A stretch of DNA of 64,000 bases from positions 11,079,501-11,143,500 of the forward strand of contig NC_090778.1 in assembly GCF_040054535.1 (NCBI RefSeq), written 5' to 3'. Both the position numbers and the translations under genes were made by a program. How positions within the stretch are numbered: the first letter of the stretch is position 1; each line of letters opens with the position of its first letter. This DNA comes from Antennarius striatus (taxonomy: Eukaryota; Chordata; Actinopteri; Lophiiformes; Antennariidae). Under the pieces are notes generated by a model that was not told the origin of the DNA, searched no databases, and was given only the letters and a program-made list of their open reading frames with translations. Shown piece after piece: positions 51,108-61,803 of this stretch.

Positions 51108-51420
51108 ATCCATCCATCCATCCATACATACATACATACATCCATACATCCATCCTCCGTAATCGTCTCTTCTTCAGCTGCTTTTCCACCTTGCGAGTCA
51201 CGGGTGTTGCTGGAGGCAATCTCAGCTAGCTACGAACAAAAGGCGGGGTACACTCCAGATGAGACACCAACTCATCACAGGGCCACATGAAAGTCAAAAG
51301 CAACACACACCTATGCACAATTTGTTGACCAATTTATCTAAGCTGCATGTTTTTAGTTGGTGGGAGGAAGCTGGAGAACGTGGAGAGAACCCCACAGACA
51401 CAAGGGAACATACAAACTCT
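51108..51420 (+). mobile_element. L2-like LINE fragment with (CCAT)n head
   Basis: A (CCAT)n/(CATA)n run is followed by GCGGGGTACACTCCAGATGA, CAACTCATCACAGGGCCACA and GGTGGGAGGAAGCTGGAGAA, a very common fish LINE-derived fragment. Plus orientation; the inverted relative is at 23862-24060. Confidence 0.6.
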
Positions 51421-52231
51421 GCATTAAAAGAAATCCAGTTCGGAACCTATCTTAATAATTTAACTGATCATGTATCATTTACATCACCTGATGCTCCAAA
51501 CACTGCTGCCTTATGTGGGCTGGACAGCGGCTCTCTCACTTTTTATTTTGGCTGGTCCACCAGCTTTTGGTTAGTTCAGGAGGAAGTACACGTTAGATAG
51601 ATCCTCTGAGGCGCTGCTACGACCTGGGTTAAGGGATCGTGACATGTCTTCAATGGAGGATCAGCCATGTACTATTCAGTGATGTAGTTGTTTCATGCTG
51701 CTTAATGAAGGTGTTGAGTCAAAAATTCCACTGACCAACTCTCTCATAAAGGAAAAGATGGACACTGAAAATGGTAACTGTGCTGGATGCTTGCAATGAT
51801 TCTAAGATATAAAATGAAGTAGTGTCATGCTGGTCTTCTACATTTCACATTCATGCGTGATGACTAAATACGTTTTGTACCATTTTAGGCTAATAAACAA
51901 TGTTAAATTCTGAAGTGCAAGAGACGTTTTTGTTTCATGTTTACGTATAAATAAAGAGACACAGTGCTGAGCTGCATTTCAATTGAATCTTCTGGTTTCA
52001 AGCTCTAACAAAATGGACATAGTTTTTATTTGGTATTTACAGACCTAAAATCTGTCAGTATTTAATAAAAGCTCAAACCCCGAATGGGTATGTGGTGGGT
52101 AGACCAAGCTTAGAAAGTTGCTTCTCAACAGTTCTTGCTGTCTGAGTTCAAGGGTGAAAAAAATTAAAAGGGCATTTGAATGGTTGTGGTTACAGTGTGT
52201 GAAAAGTCCTGATTTGTACTGAAATAGTGTG
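51421..52231. other. No recognised feature
   Basis: Intergenic DNA without supported exons. Confidence 0.35.
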
Positions 52232-52464
52232 TACAGGCCCCTGTAGCACACGCACACACACACAAGGGGCCTGTAGGCACGCAATGGGAGGTAGAGTGGG
52301 GGGAAGCTCCTTCATGGTGCGCCCCAAATGAGCGACTTGTACAGGGGGGACGACGCCTTGCTCAAGGGGCGCCTCGGCAGTGCTCCAGAGGTGAGCTGAC
52401 ACCTCCCACTGTCAGCTCACACTCCGGGTGTTTTTTTTGGGCGGGAGCAGGAATCGAACTGCCG
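52232..52464 (-). mobile_element. tRNA-derived SINE
   Basis: Same family and orientation as 15838-16209: GGGGCCTGTAGGCACGCAAT, CTTGCTCAAGGGGCGCCTCG, and ending in ATCGAACTGCCGA, the complement of the B box. Most of the tRNA head beyond the B box is lost where it meets the RTE fragment. Confidence 0.7.
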
Positions 52465-53004
52465 AGAAACATTGGACGACCTGGAACGGGTGGAGAAAAG
52501 TGTCAGGTGTGATGTGTGATAGAAGAGTTTCAGCTAAAATGAAAGGAAAGGTGTACAAAACTGTGGTGAGACCAGCGATGTTGTTTGGTCTAGAGACAGT
52601 GTCACTGAGGAAAAGACAGGAGGCAGAGCTGGAGGTAGCAGAGATGAAGATGCTGAGGTTCTCTGGGAGGGACCAGGAAGGATAGGATCAGGAATGAGTA
52701 CATCAGAGGGACAGCACATGTTAGAGGTTTTGCAGATAAAGTCAGAGAGGCCAGACTGAGATGGTTTGGACATGTCCAGAGGAGAGATAGTGAATATATT
52801 GGTAGAAGGATGCTGAGTTTTGAACTGCCAGGCAGGAGGCCTAGAGGAAGACCAAAGAGGAGGTTTGTAGATGTAGTGAAAGAGGACATGAAGGTAGTTG
52901 GTGTGAGAGAAGAGGATGCAGAAGACAGGGTTAGATGGAGCACACTGATTTGCTGTGGTGACCCCTGAAGGGAAAAGCCGAAAGGAAAAGAAGAAGAATC
53001 TTCC
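52465..53004 (+). pseudogene. 3' part of an RTE-clade LINE (reverse transcriptase C-terminal region)
   Basis: Translated pieces KVYKTVVRPAMLFGLETVSL, QEAELEVAEMKMLRFSG, ARLRWFGHVQRR and GRRPRGRPKRRFVDVVKEDM follow the order seen downstream of the RT core in RTE/BovB-type LINEs. Frameshifts break the frame. The end GTGACCCCTGAAGGGAAAAG, CCGAAAGGAAAAGAAGAAGA is the element's 3' terminus. A dead 5'-truncated copy. Confidence 0.8.
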
Positions 53005-55094
53005 ACCAGAAGGAAGCCACAATATAATCCTCCATTTGAAAACATACTTGTTTTAATGTAAACTATGACATTCAAGTAACAATTTCCATTTGATGAATAT
53101 TTTTTTCTTGTAATATCTCATCTGCATACCTTCAAACAAGCTTCATCGATGCTGTGTGATTACACACACACACACAGTATCAGTTTTTGTGACAGCTTGC
53201 GTTCAGGTTTGATTGATTCAAGTTTAGCTTTGTGTCTTTGTTCATCAATGTTGCACAATCACAGCAGGTTTCATGTTCAGACATGTTGAAGAGGACTGAG
53301 ATGCCGGTTTCCTGGAGCACTGCTCATATTGTGTTAGCCCACAGATGGCTAACACAGTGTGTGGGCTGGTTCACCAACCGTTGGCTGTCAGTCTCCAGTG
53401 GTCGTGCTGAATGTTGCCGCAGCTAAGGCCTGCTGGGGTTTTCTATTTTGGAGTTGTCACGAGAGCCTTTTTCACAAATAAACTTTCAAATACATGCAAT
53501 ATTTTTCGCTAACGCGTCGACTGTTGGGTTTATTGTCTTTCTCAGCACTAAAAGACATTTCAATCATTCATCATTTAGTTGAGTGTTGATCAGTTTCTGT
53601 GATCAATTTGAACTCAGATTCAACCTGTATGAGACTTAGAAACTGTTTACAATTGAAGAAAAAGAATATCAGAAATCTGCTCAGGTGTGTAAACATAATC
53701 ACTATAGCCATCTGACACAGTTGTGGTTTGTTTGGGTTTTTTGTTGTTGTTTGTTTGTTGTTGTTGCACATAGCAACAGCATTTTTATGCTAAAGTGTCA
53801 GCTGCTGTCCCCTAGTGCCTCGTATGGATATCACAATGGATATCTTAATGACACCTCCAGCTCTGTGCTGGAGGTGTCATTAAGAGGTGAATAAAGTTAA
53901 CACCCAACAATCAGTACAATCTGGACGTCCAAAATATTGACACAAAACAGAACAAAGAGACAAAACAAAGATAAAAACAAATGTTAACTGGCTCATGTGA
54001 CCTACTATTCCAAACAGTGAAATAAGACTTCCAAACACTGTCATCTATTTATTATTTTTGATGTTGTTAAATAATTATCTAAAATAAATTATGTGACAAA
54101 TATTTCAGCTGTTTAAGCAGCTAAATAATACTGCTTGCTATTGACTGTGATCTATAAGATAGAACCAGCAGGCACATACGAATGTATTCTGGGCCCGAGC
54201 TCACATCCCTTCCAAGTTTCCCATGACACTGCTCTTTACCAAATGTCTGTCATATTCTCATTGGTTTCATGAGAGGTCTTTTGCATCTAGATTTTTTAAA
54301 GATCAAATTTAAATCTCTATTTGGAATCTAAACATATCATTTGGTGGTGACTGATGACTCTGCTCAGAGAGACCAATGATGTCAATCAATATGATAAGGT
54401 TTGGCAGTGACTGCGAGATGGAGGACTTGATAGAAACACAGGGGAACTCCAGGTATAGACAGAATCATACTTTAGTACTCACCAGGAATGTAGGCTCATG
54501 AAAAATTGTTGTCCTCCCACTGAACTGCAAAGCGTATGAGATGAAAGAAGAAAAACTTGTACAAAGTGAAAATCACTTTGTTTTCCATGTATAAATGGCA
54601 TCTTAGTTAAGTCGGGAGTCCATGAAAATACATTTATTTTTTAAAGCCAGGAAAATAAGTGAGAATTCTGACTTTATTGTCAGAGAATTGACTGATCACT
54701 TTTCATTGGTTCGATCAGGCTGCAATGTGACATTCTGACCAAATGATGGCGCTCTGCTCTTTGTAAAAAGTATTTTCTGCACATCAAAGCCTTGTTGGGG
54801 AAAGGAAAGGGAACGTTAGACATTGTTCTTCACACGAGGAGTTCCTAATATTTTATTCTATTTTTACTAAGACGTCAGCTGCAATTTATTTAAATAACGT
54901 AGAAACTTGGTTCTTCTCAAGCAAGTAGGTTTTAGAGAGTCCACACGAGAGATGAGGATTGACACAAAGAATACACCATGAAGGAAAATACACCAAAACA
55001 ATGTAAACACTAGACACACTACCCATGTCTATCTAGGCCTGTTTATTTATGCCCTTTTATTCATATACGGTACCTTTTTATGTCTCTGTATTTA
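53005..55094. other. Intergenic DNA with a perfect 18-bp stem-loop
   Basis: No gene seen. A perfect inverted repeat (53844-53861 with 53867-53884, 5-nt loop) is described in the findings. The rest is AT-rich. Confidence 0.4.
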
Positions 55095-55195
55095 TACATT
55101 CTTTTTATTTGGTGGGTTATTTATTATTCTCTCTATTTGGTGAGTTATTAATTTTTTTTCTCTATTTGGTGGGTTATTTATTACTCTTTCTATTT
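55095..55195 (+). repeat. Short tandem repeat, about 32-bp unit
   Basis: The unit TCTATTTGGTGGGTTATTTA recurs three to four times. A retroelement-like tail (GGATCAATAAAGTCC, then CTCTCTCTC) follows at about 55255-55325. Confidence 0.6.
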
Positions 55196-55818
55196 GGTGT
55201 TGGTACTACTTTCTTTGTGTTTTTTCTTTTTGTGTACTCACTGTGCTGTGTGTAGTGCGACGGAGCAATTAATTTCCCTGAACCTCCTGAATGGATCAAT
55301 AAAGTCCTACTCTACTCTCTCTCTCTTGTTTCCATCCTTACCACCAACATACTAAAACCAAAGCTACAGAATGGAACAGGTGGGTTTTTAGTGTACACTT
55401 ATAGTTTAGCACACACACACACGCAGGTAGCCGAATTAAAAATCTTTACAAAATAACAGAATTTTAATTTCGTTTTGATTACTGCATATTTTGGTTAGAT
55501 TTTTAACACCTATATGATTGATACAGATGTGAACATAATGCTTTCACTGGATAAATAACACAAAAATGTATGGTTTTTATGATTAAGCTTCTATAAAGTT
55601 TAACTAACTTCATGAAATATTTTCTGAGGCTGTGTTGTTAAAATTCCAAAGTATCCGTAAATTTCTTTTTAGTCAACCAGGGTTTTAAAAGTGAAATAAA
55701 AACAAAAACAAACAACAACAAAATTCTGCTAGTCGACCTTAAATAAAAAGATAACAGACGACCTTAAAATTTAAAACTGAAGAGGTTGGTCATTTTTTGG
55801 GAATGACGTTTCCACTGC

Positions 55819-55922
55819 TGATTGGTTGTACTGGAGGTATGCGGTTATGCAAATGAGAGGGGTGTACTTCTGGAAACGAGTAGGTGACGTCAGTTCCCCT
55901 GTTCGCAGAGAGCGAAACAAAC
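55819..55922 (+). promoter_or_regulatory. cnnm4 promoter / 5' UTR with CCAAT, octamer and CRE
   Basis: Within 104 bp upstream of the ATG: an inverted CCAAT box ATTGG (55821-55825), an octamer ATGCAAAT (55847-55854) and a perfect cAMP-response element TGACGTCA (55885-55892). No TATA box. Start site unknown, so some motifs may be in the 5' UTR. Confidence 0.5.
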
Positions 55923-57336
55923 ATGGCGATAGACTCAAGCGGATGGGGGCTAACGTTAACTTTATTGATCTTTTCTTGTGTTTTAGCGGGGAGGCAAACC
56001 GAGGCGGGGGTCTCGGATTCCAGGGGAAAGACTCGGATACTGGGTATGAGGTTGGAGAAGTGCGACACTCCGGCAGAGACCAGCGAGAGAGGGGTGATTC
56101 AGGTGACCGAGGGAGCGAACAGCGTATTCAGGTTCTACGGGCTCCACTTGTCTCCAGACAGCTGGAAGCTCATCGGGTTCACAGAACTTTACTCCAGTGA
56201 TAAAGAGGATGACTCATTCGGAGCAATTGTTCTCCCGTTCAATAGGACTTGTTCCGAATTAACCAAAGATATTGTGGTGTCTCCGTCCATGGAGGTAAGC
56301 AACGAAAACACCTCTGGGGCGATCAGCCTCAAGATCAAGCAGCTCCGGAAGAGCGAGGTGGTGAAGGTGTTCGGCTTGTGTGTGCTGGACAGGGAGGAGA
56401 AGGAGCCGACCTGGTACCTGCTGGACGACATAGACGGCAGGCTGCGGGTGGTAGAGGAGAAGAAGTCCCTGCTTCCCATCTGGCTACAGGTGATCATCAT
56501 CTCCTTCCTGCTGGTGCTGTCTGGAATGTTCAGTGGTCTCAACCTGGGGCTGATGGCTCTGGACCCGATGGAGCTCCGCATTGTGCAGAGCTGCGGGACC
56601 GAAAAGGAGAAGAAGTATGCACGGAAAATCGAGCCCATCCGGAGGAAGGGAAACTACTTACTTTGCTCGCTGCTCCTAGGAAATGTCCTGGTGAACACCA
56701 CCCTCACCATCCTCCTGGACGACCTCACCAAGTCTGGGTTCGGTGCTGTGGTCGCTTCCACAGTTGGGATTGTCATTTTCGGTGAGATCGTCCCCCAGGC
56801 GCTCTGCTCCCGGCATGGTCTAGCTGTCGGAGCCAACACCATCTTAGTCACCAAGCTGTTCATGCTGTTAACGTTCCCCCTGTCCTGGCCCATCAGTAAG
56901 ATCCTTGACTGTGTCCTGGGCCAGGAGATTGGCACTGTGTACAACCGGGAAAAGTTAGTGGAGATGCTAAAAGTTACAGAACCCTACAATGACCTGGTGA
57001 AGGAGGAGCTCAACATGATCCAAGGTGCGCTGGAGCTCAGGACCAAAACAGTGGAGGATGTCATGACGCCTATCGGCAACTGCTTCATGATCCACAGTGA
57101 TGCTGTGCTGGACTTTAACACCATGTCTGAGATCATGGAAAGTGGGTACACAAGGATACCTGTGTATGAGGATGAACGATCGAACATCGTGGACATCCTG
57201 TTTGTCAAGGACTTGGCTTTCGTTGACCCGGATGACTGCACCACACTCAAGACCATCACCAAGTTCTACAACCACCCAGTCCACTTTGTCTTCCACGACA
57301 CCAAGCTGGACTCCATGCTGGAGGAGTTCAAGAAAG
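55923..57336 (+). CDS. cnnm4: CNNM4, metal (Mg2+) transport mediator, large first coding exon
   Basis: CNNM proteins sit in the plasma membrane and promote Mg2+ efflux; CNNM4 is basolateral in mammals (family knowledge). The exon encodes residues 1-471 and ends at AAAG|GTTTGT, phase 1. The start ATG has a strong context (AACATGG) and is followed by a signal peptide ([14 protein letters not shown]). The extracellular domain (about 30-183) has N-glycosylation sequons at N107 (NRT) and N129. The DUF21 membrane domain (about 184-360) has [20 protein letters not shown] and [20 protein letters not shown]. The first CBS repeat begins near 377 ([14 protein letters not shown]). [10 protein letters not shown] and [19 protein letters not shown] favour CNNM4 over CNNM2. 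The second CBS repeat and cNMP-like domain are in later exons not found here. Paralog a/b unresolved. Confidence 0.92.
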
Positions 57337-58871
57337 GTTTGTGGGAATCTTATGGTATTGTTTTGCGAATTAGATTCATCTTGAGCAGGTGGTGACAAAA
57401 CTCCCAGTGATTTATGAATCTTTATTGTTTATGAGGCAGTTAGAGGTTTTGGCTGAACCCTCTTCTTAATCTTAAGCTCAAGTCTGGAGTAATGTGTGTG
57501 AAAAACACAGTTCCTCATTACAAAAAAAGACTTTCCTGTGTTTGACATATCTTTTATAGGGTCACAGACTCTTGAAAGAGGTCAGAGCTTAACCTGACCT
57601 TTGACCTGTCTTAACCATAGGTCAAGCATGTACAGTAGATATGTATCTGTAATACAATGTCTTGATTGATTGTGGTTGTAATAAGACGTAGAAGTTCAAA
57701 TATCTATGAAATCTGAACCAGGTCCAGAAATACAGCAACACCCTATAAAGAATGGTTAACAGAAACACTGACACGTCGCATCACACAGCAGATGGATTTG
57801 ATGGACCCGAGGCTGCAGCCATTTGTGTTTGGCTTTGTCTCAAATTGATCCAAGATGTTGGCGTCAATAGATGTGCGGTTAGAAATTAAGCACCTTGATC
57901 GAGTAAGTGTCCCCCATTCTGAAGATGAATTGAATTCTTTACTTAGCAGAATAAGTGTGATTAGATAACACAATGGTTGAGCGCAAAGTAAATGTCAAAA
58001 GGTGATAATTGACATGGAATTATTGATCGGATATGAATGTAATTTCTGTTTCAGGTATAGAAGTAAATGACATAGATTCTAAAAATAATGCAAAACACTA
58101 TCGTGAGATTTTGCTCAGATAATCACAGTAGGTTCTATAATATTGGCTGGCCGACACATGACGTGTGCTGAGATTATTTTGTGTATCAGCATTTCATTAG
58201 GATCCAGTCGTGTGCTCGGCCTCCTATGTGTTATGGCTGTTTGATATCAGAGACATAATGGGCTGACATTTCAAGTCGGTGAGAGGCAGGAAGTTTTTTT
58301 CTTGTTAGCCTGTGGACATCATTGGTATGATTTACAAAAAGAAAGCCTGTTCATTTCCCTTGCTTAAAGTTAGCAGGTAAAAATGTACCAAATAGTGTTA
58401 TAAATCTAAAGCTGCTGGAAAGTGGAGCTGCTATGAGGAAACGGATTAATCCTTTTTGCAGATTTGTAGTTGGTGATATCAAAAACGCTTCCCTATTTCA
58501 CTTCTCTGTCTCTTTTGCTTTGCTGACTCTTCTCTTTTAGCACAAATGCATGCACAAGCACAGATGTGCACGCACTGACGCCATCCCCCACTGGGATTTA
58601 TTTTTCCTTTCTCAGGCATCTCATCTCAAGGTCACGGACAGTAGACAAACACATGCTTACTGTGTCTAAACTCTGCACAGTGAGGAATGATAGATCGTCT
58701 TTCTGGAGTATCAGTCTCCAACTGCTTCAAGGACTTTGTTTGTATGTTTATAAGCATGGTTTTGTCACACTTTTTATACCTCAAAAGTATAACACACATT
58801 TTTCAGTGTTTCTTTATAACTATCTGTGGTCAGATGTTGTAGATTAAAGTTTGAGATTCTGTACTGGTGTT
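57337..58871. other. cnnm4 intron 1, no further exon seen
   Basis: No sequence resembling the next CNNM4 exon (GKSHLAIVQ..., LEDVIEEIIKSEI) was noticed from here to the window end, so intron 1 is probably longer than 6.6 kb. Confidence 0.45.
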
Positions 58872-59215
58872 ACAGATGAACACTTATGCTCCACAGGTAG
58901 GATGTTAACTGGAGGAGAAAGAGAAATTCTGGACGGAGGTAGAATAAGTTTGTCAGAGCATTCCTGAGTCAGAGAGATGTGTGGTTGGTGCAGATTTTAA
59001 TACACATGTTGGGGAGGGAAATAGAGATGATGAAGAAGTGATGGATAAGTTTGGCACCCAGGAAAGGAAATTGGAGGGGCAGATGCTGGTAGGCTTTGCA
59101 AAAACAATGGACATGGCTATAGTGAACGTGTTCTTCCGGAAGAGGAAAGAATATTTGATAAACTACAAAAGCAGAGGTAGAAGCAGGCAGGTGGGTTACA
59201 TTTTGTGCCAACGTC
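58872..59215 (+). pseudogene. Endonuclease-domain fragment of an RTE-clade LINE
   Basis: MNTYAPQVGC, then ADFNTHVGEGNRDDEEVMDK, GFAKTMDMAIVNVFF and RQVGYILC follow the APE-type endonuclease of RTE elements. The usual Asp in the QVDYIL-type end is Gly here (QVGYIL), and a stop after VGC breaks the frame. It lies inside cnnm4 intron 1. Confidence 0.75.
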
Positions 59216-59470
59216 AACGAGACAAGTCGAAAAGAAAAGAGGAAGATTCTGTACTGGTGGTGCTTGGTGTTGTGTCACATTTAACCAAGAAATGCTTCTG
59301 TGACTCTTCTTTATAGGCTTGGTTTGGTGAGAGGTGATGGATCTTGTCATGAATGGTTTGAAGCTCAGTAGTTTTACGCAGTAGCAGTCCATTAGCCATG
59401 GCAGAGGAATGGAATCAGAGAGTGAAGCTCCTGGATCGCCCAATTCATCCACGATTTTGGAACACTTTCA
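59216..59470 (-). other. Coding-like remnant of unknown origin
   Basis: The minus strand stays open from 59399 to 59214 with a protein-like composition (RKTTELQTIHDKIHHLSPNQ, then ESQKHFLVKCD). An overlapping frame upstream reads MDELGDPGASLSDSIPLPW, as if one original frame had shifted. It joins the RTE fragment head-to-head. I do not recognise it; a retrocopy or a piece of another transposon is possible. Confidence 0.25.
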
Positions 59471-60738
59471 GATGGAACTCTTTTCTGGTCTAGCTAGTAA
59501 TTGCCAGCTGCTCTTTAAATCTCTCAGTTGTGGGTCGGTATACACATATAATGTAATTAAATATGTCTTGTATCAAATGAACTGTGTTGAGAAATTGCCA
59601 GTGTTCAAGTCTTCATTAGTTTAACAGGAAAATGTAGTACGGTAATTACTTTCTGCCAATGTTTGATCCACATGTAAGTTCCACACAGCTCCTCCAGAGG
59701 ATTTGCAGAACACGTCAGCCTCCATGCTGCGTCTGTTGATGTGTTACTACCAGGCTTATTTGGCCTCCAGTCCCCTGCTTCCTCTCTGACCCGACTCCCT
59801 GCTCGCTTCTCAAGTTCCTCTCACTTGGTGCCCGGCATCAGTTACCATGGTGACAAGATCCAACAGAGCCATTGTGTACACACACGGGGTTGTTTAGGTT
59901 GTGTGCTACGTACTCAGATTTGCTGTCAGCCAAAGATTTGAACTTGAGAGGCACACGTTTAGTCCTGAATTGATTGTTTAGTTCTGAATTGATTGATTAG
60001 AATGAAAGTTATCAGCGATGTGTATCCTGATGCTTCTGCTTCAGTGTCTGTGTGTTAGTGTGTGTGCAATGAATGGCCTTTTCAGTCAGCAACCTTTCAG
60101 CAGTTTGATGACATGACCTGATTAGATGAGATGGAACTTTAATGTTATCCTGACTGTCTTTGCAAGGAAGTAAAACTACATATATCACAGACATTAGAAA
60201 AGATAATTGATAGAGCTAGTTTTATTCTTTAATGATGAAGAGAATTAGATCATAGAAAATAGCATGTTACAGGTTATTTGTTCTCCATCCGTACATCTAT
60301 TTTCTTGTAGACAAGAAACATAATTATCTTGCCGACAGGCAATTTTCCGCTTTGTGGGTCAGATTGCATTATGTTATATTTCATGTCATAGAATTATAAA
60401 GATTCATGCAGCATTTTGTATGTACAGTCATTTTATATCTCACATGATTATCAGTAGATGTGAGAATATTTAAATCTAGGCAAACTTGACCTCATTCATC
60501 GTAGCCTCGGGGACAAAGTATACCTGCAAATGTCCTGAACAAGACAGGTTTTCTTTCTTTTCTTTTAAGTTAGTTGTTTTTTATTAGTTTAAATGTGATA
60601 CAGTAGAAGCCACTGAAGTGAACCAAGAGCAGAAAGAATGAATGAGTTTATCAATTAGTTGATCACAAATAAGTGAAATGGACAAAATATAAAGTGTATT
60701 AAAAAAAAAACCATGCAGCCCTTGGGTCTTTCTGTATG
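59471..60738. other. No recognised feature (cnnm4 intron)
   Basis: AT-rich intronic DNA; short frames only. Confidence 0.35.
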
Positions 60739-61803
60739 CTGGGCTTGCGCTAGCCATTCACCACGTCACCATAGGAGAAGTAAATTCCAGATTGGCTGCA
60801 AGGTTTTTAGCCTGTGTATTCAGTGTTGTTCTTATTTTTAGGGGAAAAAAGGCTAAAACTTACAACTTTTTTGGACTCGCGAAAATCCCAAAAGCAAAAA
60901 CAAACTTTTTTTCTCGCTAGCGCCGAAGTGACACGAACGCTCCTGATCATTAAATATGCGCTCGAGTCATGACTTAGTCTTGTCCAATGAAAAACAAAAA
61001 GATGCTAATTTTACAAGCTAAACTCGCGAATTGGTGTACGACAAGGCGAGGACGATCAGTCGAAAAAAATTAAGAATCCAGTGTTATATAGTACAGTTTG
61101 TGTTAAAATCCTAATTAAACAACAAATGGGGAATGTTGAGAGGGGGTAGGAGTGGTGACAGACTGATCAGAAGGTAAATTAAAGATATCATATTATTAAT
61201 ACTTTTTTGTAGTCTTAGACTTTTGATCCCTATGTTCGGCAGGAATAACCAGCGATGCATGTAAATGTGTATTCACCTCGCTTACTATTTTTCATGTCTT
61301 TTTATATTGAAATGAAAAATCATATCGAATTAAAAAAAGAAAAACTAAACTATGTCATACCAATGGTGTTGGTGGTGGTCAAAGTTAAAATGTCTTCTAG
61401 TCCAAGTAAAACTTCCAAGTAAACATTGAGTAATATTTTGTATGACTGTATCTTCAAATAGTGAATGGAAGTTTTCAATTGTTGAATCTCACATTTATAC
61501 CTGCATAAAGTGGGATAGAAATAAAGATAGTTTAGCATGAACTGTTGACTTCAGTTTATTTGTGTTGGTAAACTGAACAGAAGAATTTGCCCTCAGAATT
61601 GAGGGAAAACAACCCATTTTCTAAAAAATTTCCCATAGCCCCCCTGCGGGGGGTGTCCCCCAACACACCCCATGCAACGTGCGTTGGTTGTCAGCGCACT
61701 GTGCCACTGTCTTGGACACAGAATGTGGCTTTTTGTGGCTTACTCAATTCTTTTACACTGAGCCACAGTGGCTTAGTCTTACTACCTCCCAGTGCAAGCC
61801 CAG
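60739..61803 (-). mobile_element. 1.07-kb non-autonomous DNA transposon, copy B (inverted)
   Basis: Ends CTGGGCTTGCGCTAG (left) and GCAAGCCCAG (right, read CTGGGCTTGCACT inward). A perfect 6-bp direct repeat TGTATG flanks it (60733-60738 and 61804-61809), taken as the target duplication. Collinear with copy A in reverse orientation, about 76 bp shorter. No transposase. Confidence 0.8.

Noticed and set aside
55826-56785. Plus-strand frames overlapping the cnnm4 exon, and minus-strand frames across 56189-57398
   Set aside because: Shadow frames of a GC-richer, strongly conserved cnnm4 exon.
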